This document shows, piece by piece, positions 35,624 to 47,200 of a DNA stretch of 64,000 bases (the stretch's first letter is position 1; each line of letters begins with the position of its first letter). The stretch spans positions 5,275,001 through 5,339,000 of the forward strand of contig LR746277.1 of the NCBI GenBank assembly GCA_902729315.2, written 5' to 3'. Under the pieces are notes generated by a model that worked only from the letters and a program-made list of their open reading frames with translations, did no database searches and was not told the DNA's origin. The stretch is from Spirodela intermedia. Its lineage: Eukaryota > Streptophyta > Magnoliopsida > Alismatales > Araceae. The position numbers were made by a program, and so were the translations under genes.

Positions 35624-37507
35624 TTACGAGTCTTCATCTTCCGATTGGACGATGGTTTCTTTAAGATTCTTGTCGACAGAATCTGGAGATACATCTGCAT
35701 CCAGTGAAGGAATCACTTAATTATCCATTAATAGAATCGAGAAGACGGTAAAAGAGGAGAAAAAAATCGCGAGGCGAGATACAAGCTATGATTCTAAGTT
35801 ACACATCCATTAGGGAAGTCAAACTTTTAAAAAATATTTGTTCTCAGATATAAAGCAAGGATTTTTCGAGCAACACTCCCCATTTCTGGATCAATTTATG
35901 AGAGGTTCAGGAATGAATGGGGGTAAAAGATGACAATAGATTAGAGGTGCACATTTGGGAAGAAAACTTTCGGTTATTCCATCTTATAGGCCGATTAATG
36001 CCAATTAACCTATCAAAATTCAATAAAAAGTGGTAAGTCTCGTTGAATGAACTTTCATAAACATTGCAAAAATGCCAAAGACTTCCTTCACAGGGAAAGC
36101 TGAAAATTGGAAGGTTTCTGAATTATTCCATTCTACAGACCAATTAATGACAATTCAACCATCAAACTCTTCTCCGAGGTATCAAGTTTCGTTGTACGGA
36201 AGTTCATACATATTTCCAAAATGATGCAAAGGGTCGAATATTCCACTCTACAGATCGAAAGGTTTCTTCATTATTCCACTCTACAGATCAGTTAATGCCA
36301 ATTGAACCGTTAAATTTCAGTTCTACACATCAAGTTTCTCCATATGAAGTTTCATGCACATTCCAAAGGTGGAGCAAAGGCTTCACCGGGTCAGCTAATA
36401 AATCGAGAGGTCTGCCGTTTCTCAGACCAATGAATGACAACTGAAGCATCAAACCTTGCTCCCAGAAATCAAATTGCCGTCTCGAGTTTCAAACATATTT
36501 CGAAAATGGTTTCAAACAATTCATTGGGTCAACTATAAATCGATAACTTTTTCTTTCTCCAACAATTTATAGAACGTTTTTGACAGCCTATGACTGCGCT
36601 ATATTTCTTCCACATAAAGGGATGAAGCTTTCTTGGATTCCTAGAAATAGATCAGAGGGACAAATATGGATAAGGTGATGCAGAAAAGCTATTGTCTGAA
36701 CGAGGCAGTCAAGAAATTTTTGCCGAGTTTCTGAAAAACGGCGGAGGAGAATTTTTTGTATCGAATCAGGTTCTGGCTGGACTTTCAAGGCACAGTCGCT
36801 CGCAGGATATTGTTCTAATCTGCTGAAACTCCAGAGGGCAATAAGCATTTGATCCAGAGATACGCTTAACAATTATCTAGCATAATAAATGGAATTCAAG
36901 GCCCCCACGAAATGGCACCGGTTCAGGGAAAAAGGAAGAAGAAGAAGAAGGATTCACGAAAGTAATAAATCGGAAACGCGCACCTCACCAACAGAGCCGC
37001 GATTCAGGCCACTGGCAGGTTAATTGAAAGCAATGACCAATACTAGCAAGAAGTCTCACCACCCTTGAGGTGCGCGGGGCATGGCCAACCTCGGACAGAC
37101 CTCAGCGACATGAAATCCTCCTCCGTCATGGGACTCGACACCCTCCCTAGCAGCTCCACCAAGCCGTGCGACCTCTTCCGCGGCGGGACCCAGTAGGACG
37201 ACCCCGGAAGGAATGGCAGCCAGTCCGGCGCCGCCCGCCGCACGACAATCCCGTAGATCACGTCCTCCAAACGCCGGGCTGCCCTACCCCCCCTGGCCGC
37301 CGCAGATCCTGCGGCGCCGCCGCCACCATCATCCGTCTCGAGCTCCACCTCGAAGATCTCGGCAATCTTCTCGGAGCGGTCGGATCGGCCGCGAAGGTTG
37401 AGCAGGCGGGAGGACGGCGCGACGGAGCGGATGTGGAAGAGAGGGTGGCGCTCCCTCACCAGGACCTGCGACTCCCCCACCAGGGCTCGCGAGAGGATCC
37501 GCGCCAT
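35624..37507 (-). CDS. Unrecognised plant protein, 172 aa, possible organelle targeting
   Basis: Two exons: complement(join(35624..35694, 37060..37507)). I do not recognise a named family. The start (ATG at 37507) gives MARILSRALV and an Arg/Ser/Ala-rich, acid-poor first 45 residues, as in a mitochondrial or plastid presequence. An acidic Gly/Ala linker (EVELETDDGGGG) follows, then a compact region with VIYGIVVRRAAPDWLPFLPG, SSYWVPPRK and SSPMTEEDFMSLRSVRGWP. Exon 2 adds a short acidic tail ending QSEDEDS. The aromatic/proline-rich core looks conserved rather than random, and splice sites (GGTG|gtgaga, gatgcag|ATG) are good. The ORF is open to a GTG at 37912, but the first in-frame ATG at 37507 is preferred. 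It lies 418 bp downstream of the clathrin assembly gene on the same strand. Confidence 0.75.
35960..36560. repeat. Degenerate tandem repeats, unit about 130-140 bp, in an intron
   Basis: Four imperfect copies share ttattccatctctacaga-like text, tcaattaatgccaattgaacc, tcaagtttc-tt, gaagtttcatacatattccaaa and gcaaaggcttca-cgggtcaact. They fill most of the middle of the 1365-bp intron (35695-37059). Confidence 0.75.
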
Positions 37508-37925
37508 CGGAACTGCCCCTGCGCAAGAGAACCGCAGCCGGAGGGGACAAGGGGAAGAGGAGAGAGAGAGAGAGAGAGAGAGAGGCGGTAGTTGGGCGGA
37601 GGAGGATGAGGGTGGCGTGCGGGAGAGGAGAGGACACGATTTAAATACGAGGGGGGGGGGGATCGGATAATTCGCCGCGGTAACTACAGATGGCGTTGAC
37701 CGGGGAAGACGGACGGGAAGAAAGAGGGAATCAGCTTTAGTTCCCGCAAGTGGCCCAAGAACATCTCCGAATTTCCAAACAAGACCGATTTCCCTCCTTT
37801 TCGATCGTTGAATTATACAATAAGAATGGTTCTTTGAGTTGAGTGGAATGCTGCACAAGGTATCCGGCCCACTTTCAGGGGGCTCTTCTTTACAAGGGAA
37901 GGAAGGGCACACCGCCGCCCGCAGC
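37508..37925 (-). promoter_or_regulatory. Spacer between the clathrin assembly gene and the 172-residue gene
   Basis: 418 bp with a GA array (about 37559-37582) and a G-rich run (about 37650-37660) close to the 172-residue start codon. It must serve as 3' UTR of one gene and promoter of the next. Confidence 0.5.
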
Positions 37926-38337
37926 TCAGAGCAAGCTCGGGACGCCCTGAGGAGGAGGGGGAGCAGCGCGGGGGAAGCTGAAGAAGGGATCGCCGAAGGG
38001 ATTCGTCGGAGCCGCCATCCCCGGCGGCGAGAACTGAGGCTGGTACGCGAAGTGGTGCTGCGGCGCTATTGTCGGCGTGGTCCCCGCCATCTGCGTCTGC
38101 ATCTGCTGCTGGTGCTGGTGCTGATGGGGGCCCATCAACGCCATCTGGACGTTGGCCTGCGGGGGGAAAGCGTAGGACGCGGCGAAGGGATTGGGGCCGG
38201 CCGGCACGGCGGTGACGTAGCCTCCGCCGCTCCGCTGCTGCCGTGCCGCCGCGTCGTCGTACAATCTGTCGAGCAAGAGCTTGTCGAATCCGCCGGCCTG
38301 GGAACAAGATCGCAACCCTCAGCCGTCAGAGGAGAGA

Positions 38338-38368
<31 letters not shown>

Positions 38369-41300
38369 CATGTTACCAGCTTGGTTTCAGTGAAGTGGCT
38401 GTCGTTGCTGGTCGGAGCAGAGACCAATGTGAGCTCCCATCCTGAAACTCCAGCGTCAAATCCGCCAGCCACAGTGGGTGGTTTGCCATCTCCCCCTTCA
38501 AGGAGCAGAAGAAGAAGAAGATGTTTGGATTAAGAGAGAATACTAGATGTTTGGATTCACTGAAGAACTGCCATTGTCGACTGTTCAGAAGGTCAGGGAG
38601 GGGGAACGTACCAGGGGAAATGACGGCCAGAGCCAGAGCGTTGCTTTCCGCGAGCTCGGCCGTCACAGGATTCATTTCACCCAGACCCTGCATAGATTAA
38701 GAGAGATCATCTCCTCGATTTTGGCGCCTGCTTGACGAGAAATTGCCAAAAAAATTGGCAGGAACCAACCCACCAGCAAATCTCCCGTAGCTGCAGACGG
38801 CGGTCTTCTGCCCGCGACGTCATCTGTTTGTTCCGGAGGTTCTTCAGTCTCCTGTGGCTTCTTCTCGGGCCCCTCCACAGGCGCGAGCTCCTTATCAGCA
38901 GGAGATTCCCTCTGCCTGTAAGTGAGAAGTAGGTTTCTCCCTGGATATTCCTGGTTTTGGCAAGAACTATGAGAGCATGGAATTTCATACAATCTGACGG
39001 AAGAACTTCTTCCATGGCTATACAAACCTTCCGATATTACACTTTCCGAATTCACAATGCGAAAATCAAGTTCGAGAAGTGTAAATAGCATTGATATAGA
39101 CACAAAGACCATGGAACATCAAGAATTCCTTCCTTATCGCAAGAACTCAGCATTGATCAGCTGTTAAATCGTATCAGGCAGGCTTGGACTTGGGGAAAGG
39201 CCTAGTTTGGATAATATTAGATTCAAATATGGTTTTAGAAAGCACTGAGGGAACGATTGCCGCGCCATGTTAGAACATTCAATGGGGTCCAAGGAAGAAC
39301 CCATGAGGAGGCGATTTACTGGATTAAACTCGGGATTTACTCGACTATGTACACTTCATGATAGGAACACGATGATAAAATGTATTTAGTCACATAGACA
39401 AAAACTGTATAAACGTGGAGAATATAATATTTATTTGAGAGGTTACCATGGCTTAGGAGAGCATAGATCATGGCTTTTGAAGCCATCTCACAAAACAAAA
39501 GGGAAAGGTTCTTATAATATTTATGTACCATGTACACAATCTTCTTTTTAGATGAATAGGACAATCCCCCGTTCTCACTAGGTAAGGGCCAAAAAACATG
39601 GCAACTTGAATCCACTTCCCACCATTTCAAGATCTGAGTTGGCTTGAACTTATGATATTTTGCTAACCAGGTTAGGCCCAGGCTTGGCTTACCATGCATA
39701 GAACTAAGTTTTAATCTCTTGGATCGATATCAAACTGACTGTTTTCTGTCGATGAAAAGTTTTGAATGACACAGTTTACCGGATTATGTGACATTCACAC
39801 GCATTTTACAGTCGAAAAAGTTCAACATATTGACGCTACAGTTGAGCGTTCTCTTCCCTAATGAACTCGGCAGTATAGAACAGCTACATCTGACTGCAGG
39901 ATCACGAAAATCCATTAACGCTGACAATCCAAGACTCAGAGTAGTACGATATCCAATGAATGGAGAGAACCGAAATCTCTGGAGCATGCAATAATATTTA
40001 AGGAAAAGGAAAAGTGCAGCAAACTGACTGATAAATATAATGTTTTTGTCTATTCATTGAAACTCACAAAACTGAGGGATCAAATCAAAGAAGGTATTGG
40101 GTTGCTTGCGAACTTAAACATGGTCTAATTGCTCGTAAATAATCTCAAGTTTACTAACCATCGTCCTGCTGGAAACAGACACTATTTGAGGAGCTTCTTT
40201 TATGTATTCCTCCATGGTTGTAAGAAATGATGGAGGCGGCTGCCAGAAGAACAGGGAGAAAGAACAAAAAGAGGGCCAGGAAATATCAATGAACAGCAAG
40301 GACAAATGCCAAGAATTAGAATATAATGCAAAGGCACATGGGCAACCAAAAAATAAATGAACGACTACTAAACCACATGCAACCCCGACTGAACAAACAC
40401 CAAATTCATATCACTACATTTTGAACGAAGGTAAGGAGGGAACCTGTCTCAAGGTGGGGAACTGAAAATTCCTAGAAAGCTCCAAGCCTTTGCAAAATTC
40501 ATAAAACTCTGAAAGACTTTCAGCCTAGTGAATGAAATACAGAAGCAGAGTGAGTGCAAAGGACAGAAATAACAAGTATCATACAATTCTTCAACGATTT
40601 CTGAATTCTTAATAATATATCAGTATGATTAATCGCAGAACCTGCTGGCCAGCCCTTTTATAAATATTGAAGGCTCTGATGGCGTCATGCTTTGACATCT
40701 CAAAGAACTGCAAGTAGTAAAAAAAATGCTGATTGGAGAAGAATATCTTGATATGCATATAATTTGACAAGTCAACGTGTCAAAACCACAATACCATATC
40801 CACAAGGTTGATAATTCCATCATTGATTGCACAATAGATTTTAAAACTCTCTTTCAAAACCTGTACAACATTTAAAACGGACAACATCGCATTAGACATT
40901 TGAAAAAAGGGTTCAGAAGAGTCAATTTGATTTTGTGCCAATTTTCTTTCAGAAGAGTCTTTGGCATAATCTACAGGTAGCAAATAAATCAACAGAGGAA
41001 ATAAAAATTTTAGAGCTACCATAAAATGATGATGCGAAGATGAGAACTGAGCACATACAGACATACTGGTGTAAGGTCCTGGCAACGGGAATGATTCTAT
41101 GAATATTAAAGTAGAGATATAATTCTCAAGAAACTAAAGAATCCTCTTATTTGAAAAACTCCTTAAAATTAATCTGGTACCTCTCTGATCAATAATTCTA
41201 TTTATAGTAGCTCCAATCAACAACGGCATTTTGCAGAGGTATTTAAGACGCAAAAAATATATTCACTTTGAATGTATCGATGGATGATTTCATAAATAGA

Positions 41301-43094
41301 AGTTTCATGGTCGAAATTGAAAAAGTCATATACAATAAATGGTAGGTAAAGAAGTAAGGTGGAACATACCAACGCTAATGCATATTGTATGAGATAGTTT
41401 CTGAATGCTGCTACTTCAGGCTACAAAACAGTTAAAGATATGGGGCTGAGAAAGTATTCCAATCTTCAAGGAGAATAAAATCTATGATCTTGTACTACCT
41501 GACAACCAACAAGGCGGAATAGGAGCTGCTGTAAAGCAGGCAACTGCTCCAGCAGTTCATCACAAGCCAACTCTCTCATCCTACTATGACTCTGGGAAGA
41601 AAACAAAACAGAAGGAAAGGATTCAAGAAATAATATTATATCAGGGCGGGTGCACAGTTCGCCTGACAAAATTTTATAAGCACAGTGTACCTTTGCAGCC
41701 CCAAGTTGAGATTTCACCAATCGCTCAGCTTCAACATCAAATTTCAAAATCCGCAAACATTCAAGTCGTTCCTCTAGGAAGAGGGCATATGTTCGAACCC
41801 ATGCAGAACATTCCCACGCTGCAGGAAGTAAAATGCCACTGTATGAGAAAGATAAGCCCACCTCAATACCCCAAATACTGTGAAATCGTGAGCTGGAAAA
41901 TGGTGAATTTTGGACGCATAATCCACGTAAGAGAAAAAGTACCAAGAGGGGATGAATCATCCGTGAAATTTGATATGTGAAAAACATGCCCTCGGTGAGC
42001 ATAATTCAGCAGCTCTTCCCTAAAAGTATGACCGCCCTCCCTCAAGGTCCTGTGAATAACTATAAGCGTCTTTAATGCGACCTGTAAAACCCAGCAATCA
42101 TGTGTCAAGCTGACACAATGTGACAGATATAATCGAACTTCTCTTTCTCAGTTAGGAGGAAAACATAGATAACTGACATGAGGGAGAATGTCTTAACGTG
42201 CACAACAATAGAAAAAACAACTTTAGACCAAGAAAAATAAAAATGCTTCAGAACATGATACACGGTTCAGTCCAAGGAGGAGATTCATTCATGGTATCAC
42301 TTTTTTCTGAGTTTCATGATGAAAAATTACCATTTGCTCGACACCAATCGATAACCATTCTGATGACTATAAAATCGATAGGCAGGATTACACGCAAGTA
42401 GTACATTTTGACGAACAACATGGGGAAACATAACACACCGTCCAGTTATGGGTCTTGGCCAATCGCCTCGCAAGCTTGTAGATACAGTAAACCACATCAG
42501 CTCGCGGTCGGACTTCAGATGTTGCAACAAATACTTCTGAAACGAGGGACAGAATTAGAATGAGGAACCAATGAAGATTAAAGAACCATTCAAATGTGAG
42601 ACAGCTTAGATCTATGGTCAAGCGAAGGCCCAGATAAAAAGAATAAATGTACTGATCGGATTTGACCAAAATGCCCCAAAATATGAAGCGAAAAGGCACG
42701 TTTTCCTTAAAGTGGTCGCGTACGATCCCAACTTTCAGATATAATATTTTTCCGGAGACAGACAAGAAAAGGGAGGATTCCAGGTTCAAGAAGGCACTCA
42801 CTTCTGACATGGCGCTCCTTTGGAGGGCGCTCAGCGTGGCTGGTAGCCTTCACAATGGCAACATCGATATCCTACCGGAAACAAAGAGGAAGATACAACA
42901 AAACAGATCAAAACCTTCGGCCCAGTAATCGAAGCGAATTCATAGCAGTGGCAACGATCAGAGCGCGTGGTAAAGACGATTAAAAATGTAGGGAGAGAGA
43001 GAGAGATAGTAACCTTAAACTCGCTATTGATCTTGGCAAGGCCGATCTTTGTGGAATCCTTGAGTGCGCCGTAGGCCTTGCGCCAGGTCTGCAT
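37926..43094 (-). CDS. AP180/CALM-type clathrin assembly protein (ANTH domain)
   Basis: Fifteen exons: complement(join(37926..38297, 38377..38495, 38612..38687, 38774..38950, 40159..40239, 40444..40524, 40642..40707, 40795..40860, 41370..41420, 41499..41591, 41691..41818, 41943..42081, 42439..42536, 42802..42871, 43014..43094)), 565 aa. The ANTH domain begins [16 protein letters not shown] and carries the PIP2-binding pattern K-x9-K-x-R-H (Lys35, Lys45, Arg47, His48). Further landmarks are [27 protein letters not shown] and [15 protein letters not shown]. It recruits clathrin to the plasma membrane or trans-Golgi in vesicle budding. The tail holds PNPFAAS and [11 protein letters not shown] (NPF and DPF motifs for EH-domain and AP-2 partners) and a His/Gln-rich run. 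Layout and the LLLTYR segment resemble Arabidopsis At2g01600/At1g14910. The junction 40159 to 38950 rests on frame and motif, not transcripts. Confidence 0.94.
38951..40158 (-). other. Long intron of the clathrin assembly gene
   Basis: 1208 bp of AT-rich DNA between the ANTH-domain exons and the tail exons. No embedded gene seen. Confidence 0.65.
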
Positions 43095-43565
43095 CGTCCC
43101 CACCACCACACTGCAGTGTAACCGCCCTTAAAGTTTCGCACCAGTCTCAGACTGAAGGGGAAGAAAGCAAGACGGAGAAGACACCGGCGGGAAGGGAAGA
43201 GCAGAGAAGGAGATGGAGGGATTGAACTTTCTTCCTCCCTTCTCCGATCCCAGCGCCTCTCTTCCTCCTCCCAACAACCGCCGGGAGGCCGCTCCCGCTC
43301 CAAGGGAATAATCCTCAATAAAAAAAAACCTTTCGAATTTCCTTGAACTGAAATCACTTTGGGGAACGTCAGAAATTGGGCTCCACACGTGGCCCCTCTT
43401 TTGGGGACGTTAGGGCCCTCGATTCACCGACAGGTCAGCCACGATTGGTCCACCTGGCGACGCGTCCACCTCCTCCAGAAGCTAATTTTCAACGGTCCAG
43501 ATCTGATCTCCGAATCCAAATAGTAAAAGAGAGTATTCTCCATTAAAGCGCTGCCCCCTCCCCCC

Positions 43566-43608
<43 letters not shown>

Positions 43609-44282
43609 TCTCTTTCTCTCTCTCTGTCGCTTACCCCCTCTGGGGGGTCAGAAGTTAACTTAATAGGAAAGGCCTGAGCTGGGCTCAATGGGCCCGGGCC
43701 CATGCCAGCTCCACCTTTTTTCAACCTGGATATTAAAATAAATATAGAAAATCAAAAATATCCAATAATTTCCGAAACTCGCTTTCATCACACCACGCGC
43801 TGCAGTCGACACCAAAAATATACATTATAATCGAATAAATTCCCATGGGCCCAAGAGACAGGCGGTGGGCGCGATCCCCCAACACACTGACACGCACTTT
43901 CAAGACACCAACCTGGTTGCCACCAGAACAGTAGGCTGAATGTGTGAAGCTCACTGGTTCTGGCCCACCGTTTGCAGCTTTCTCTGACCCTGCAACTCGG
44001 GCTGTGAGTCAAAATCGATCAGAATATTGGGTTCATTTCATTTCATCATGATCACTGTCATCAACTGAAACCCAGATCGCCGGAATTGAGGGAAAGACCC
44101 AGTTTTTTTTTTTTTTTTTTTTCTCTTCTGGCGGAGATGCTGTGAGCCTTGCTGAATCCAGTCTCCTGCATGGCTGCTCCCAGCGATCTGGTGAGAGAAG
44201 GAATGGCTGATCTGGGAATGCTGTCTGGTTCAGATGCTGGGTCAGGACTCGAGCTCATTGGGATTTCCATGGGTTTGATCCT
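43095..44282 (-). promoter_or_regulatory. Spacer between the clathrin assembly gene start and the PPR gene stop
   Basis: About 350 bp of GC-rich promoter/leader next to 43095, a CT array (43561-43625), and a T20 run (44103-44122) within the expected PPR 3' UTR. No coding region recognised. Confidence 0.55.
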
Positions 44283-47200
44283 TTAACCAGAGCCATAGAG
44301 AGAAGCAAGTCTTCTGGCCCACAGATTCTCCTCGGGTTGCCAAGAGATGGAGTGCCCGGACATGGCACACCACCTGAGGTTCAGTAGGGCGACAGCAAGG
44401 TGCTCGTTGACTTCCTCAAAGATGTTGATCATCCATGACTCGACGTCTGGGTCCTCGCTGTGAACGAGGTCCTCAAAGGAGGCCCGCCTCTCACGGAGGA
44501 CGGCTTCATCTTGTGAGATCATACGCAGACTCAACACCTGCAATGCTTCCATCGCAGAGTTGTGGAAATCGTGCCTTATATATGCGGAGAAGACATAGTT
44601 GCAGGTTGCTGGGTCAGGCTGGATCTTCTGTCGATGCATCCTCTCAATGATCATCTCGATTATGTCGATACGGCCCTGAAATTATTTTCCCAACATCATG
44701 GTCAAGCCCAGATGGCTTTCAGCATCATAAAATGCCAATCAGCTCGGCGCATATTTAGGGGATAATACCTTCCTATCTGCTTCCAAGAGGACCGTGTTAT
44801 ATAAAAGAACATCCAGCTCAATCCCTTCAGAAGTTGATTGCTCAAGGAGATCTAATGCTCCATCGAAGTCTTCATCTGACAACAGAATCTAAGAAAGAAA
44901 AAAAAGGAGATTTAAATTCTCTAAATCAAACAAATATTTGAACAACTAATCCGAGTCATACTGATCAAAGATGTGATTACAATATTCACAGGGCATGCCC
45001 TCATCAGTAGCAAAAGGGTTCTGGGCACGAAATCCAGCAGGTGAAAGATGGATGATCAGCGAAGGGGACAAGACCAGAAAAAGGGAGAAAAGAGGTCACC
45101 GTAGATTACATTCAATTATTTTCAATCTGTATATAAGATTTATGCGGGTAAAGCTCCCTTTTTTTCTGAGCAATATGCTCTTGTGGTGACGGCAGAAAGG
45201 GCTAGTGGACGAGATGACAAGGGGCCATTGGTGAGTTCCAAAGCTCTACCTTTATAAGCGCAGTGTAAGTGACGGCCTGTGGAAAGTAGCCACTACGCAG
45301 CATCATAGACACCAGAGCGCAGGCAGACTTGAAAGAGCCCAGTATGCTGCAGCAGTTGACCATAATGTTGTAGGTGGTGGAATCAGGAGGAAAATCACCA
45401 TCTTTCATTTCCCGAAAAACCTCAACAGCCATGCGACCCTGAATTTGGAAAAATATGCCAAAAATAAAATAAAATAATTAGTCAGATACTTATTTCCATC
45501 ATAGAAAATATGGGACTATTCTAAAATGCTGCAGCTCACCTCCCTAGCGTCTACCAGGGAATGCAAGACATTATTGTACATGACCGTCCGCGAGTATGAT
45601 TTTGGGTGTAGGAACAGGGTCTCCGCCAGATGAAAATACTGGAGCATCTCCGTTATCATGCCTTCGTTTCCAAGTGCCCTTATCTGAAACCACATCAATA
45701 AAAAAAATGTGCCCTTTCTTTGAGAAATACAGACCGTGCTTCTGCAATCTGTGGAGCATATTGATAATAGAGAGAGATAAATTCGTGAAACATACCATTT
45801 CTTTGAAGGAAGGGAACACAGACTAAAAACAAGTTGGACAAGAACGGAGTTGGTTTAGATGGACAAGAACTTATATCATGCTCTTCCTGGATAAATTGTT
45901 GCTTTATCACGTTATTTTTTGTATTATTATTATTTCGGTCTTTATGGGTGTCGCTTTACTGTACAGGACTCATTCCATACATTCGAAGCATCAAAGATAT
46001 CAATGGAGCTGAGATTTTCTGTCTCCCTTTACTGTAAAAACTGCCCTGCTTTGCAGAATCAGCTGATTCCTCTTTCGATTGATTGATTCAAATTAAAAAA
46101 TGAGGAGGATCATCTAAGATCAGGTTTTTGTGATGATTTCTTTGAAAAAAAAAAAATCTGCCAAAATAGGATTTACTCTTGAATTCTATGGGGATTTTTC
46201 TATTTCTATCGTGTTGACACCAGGATTGGACACTACTAAATTGATCCTCCATCATCACCACAATCATTCCTTGGCAACGGGGTTTTTCTGCAATCTTCTC
46301 TTTCCCCATTGATTCACTCTCGTTGATACGTTGAACCACGAATAAAGAGAGTTGAATCTACAAATATGCAATCAGAGGGAAAATTTACAGATTTCTCTCT
46401 GATGACGTCGAGGGCAGTTTGCAAAATACCTTACAAAAACTAAGAGCTGAGTTCTTGACATGACGAGTCTTAGTGACTACTGGGAATGGCATTAAATAGA
46501 GAAAGTTACTGCTGTTTATCATTGCCCGTCAAGTGCACTGGGAACTCAGAAAAGGAAAATTTCATCTCACACATAATTTCGTGACATTTTCAGGCAAAGT
46601 ATTTTCTAGATGAGACAAAAGAGAAAAAAACACGAATCAATATCAAAACTTGATAATCACACATGAATTATTACATCCTTGAGTCCACCACAGAATACTT
46701 CCAAGTAAAAACTTTTTATTTATAAAGAATGATCTAAATGAAGAACATACCAAAATTTCTAAAGATACAAAGCTGTGCTGAACGCCATTTCTAATCATAT
46801 CAGCCTCTAAGATCTCTATTCTTTTTTTGACTTCCGCACGGGAAAAAATGTTCCCCTCCTCGTAGGGAGCATTGACATTTCCAAACAACTGAAACAACAG
46901 CTCAAATGTCCTGATGTTTGGTCTCATATTTAGTTGCTTCATTTTAGCCAATATGCCAATTGCACGTTCAGGTTGGTCCTGCATCATACATCAACCAAAG
47001 TAGGCATAATATTATCATTAAATTTAAGATTCCAAAGACAAAAGGTTCATTGACAACACCAGAGTACTAAAAATAAGGATGAAAGCGTCTCCCCACTACT
47101 AAACTCAAATGGCTGAAATGCAAGGCAACAAATTCAATAAAATTTTCAACACATTAATATGTCAGAGCTGCCAAGAGAACAACTCCTTACCCTGACCTAA

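Noticed and set aside
37508-37912. Upstream extension of the 172-residue protein to a GTG
   Set aside because: It reads through a GA array giving a Ser-Leu run and has no ATG. The ATG at 37507 gives a presequence-like start.
38895-38913. Alternative acceptor at acaggcag for the clathrin assembly tail exon
   Set aside because: It would drop the NLLLTYRQ segment, which matches the family. The acceptor at 38951 keeps both phase and this segment.
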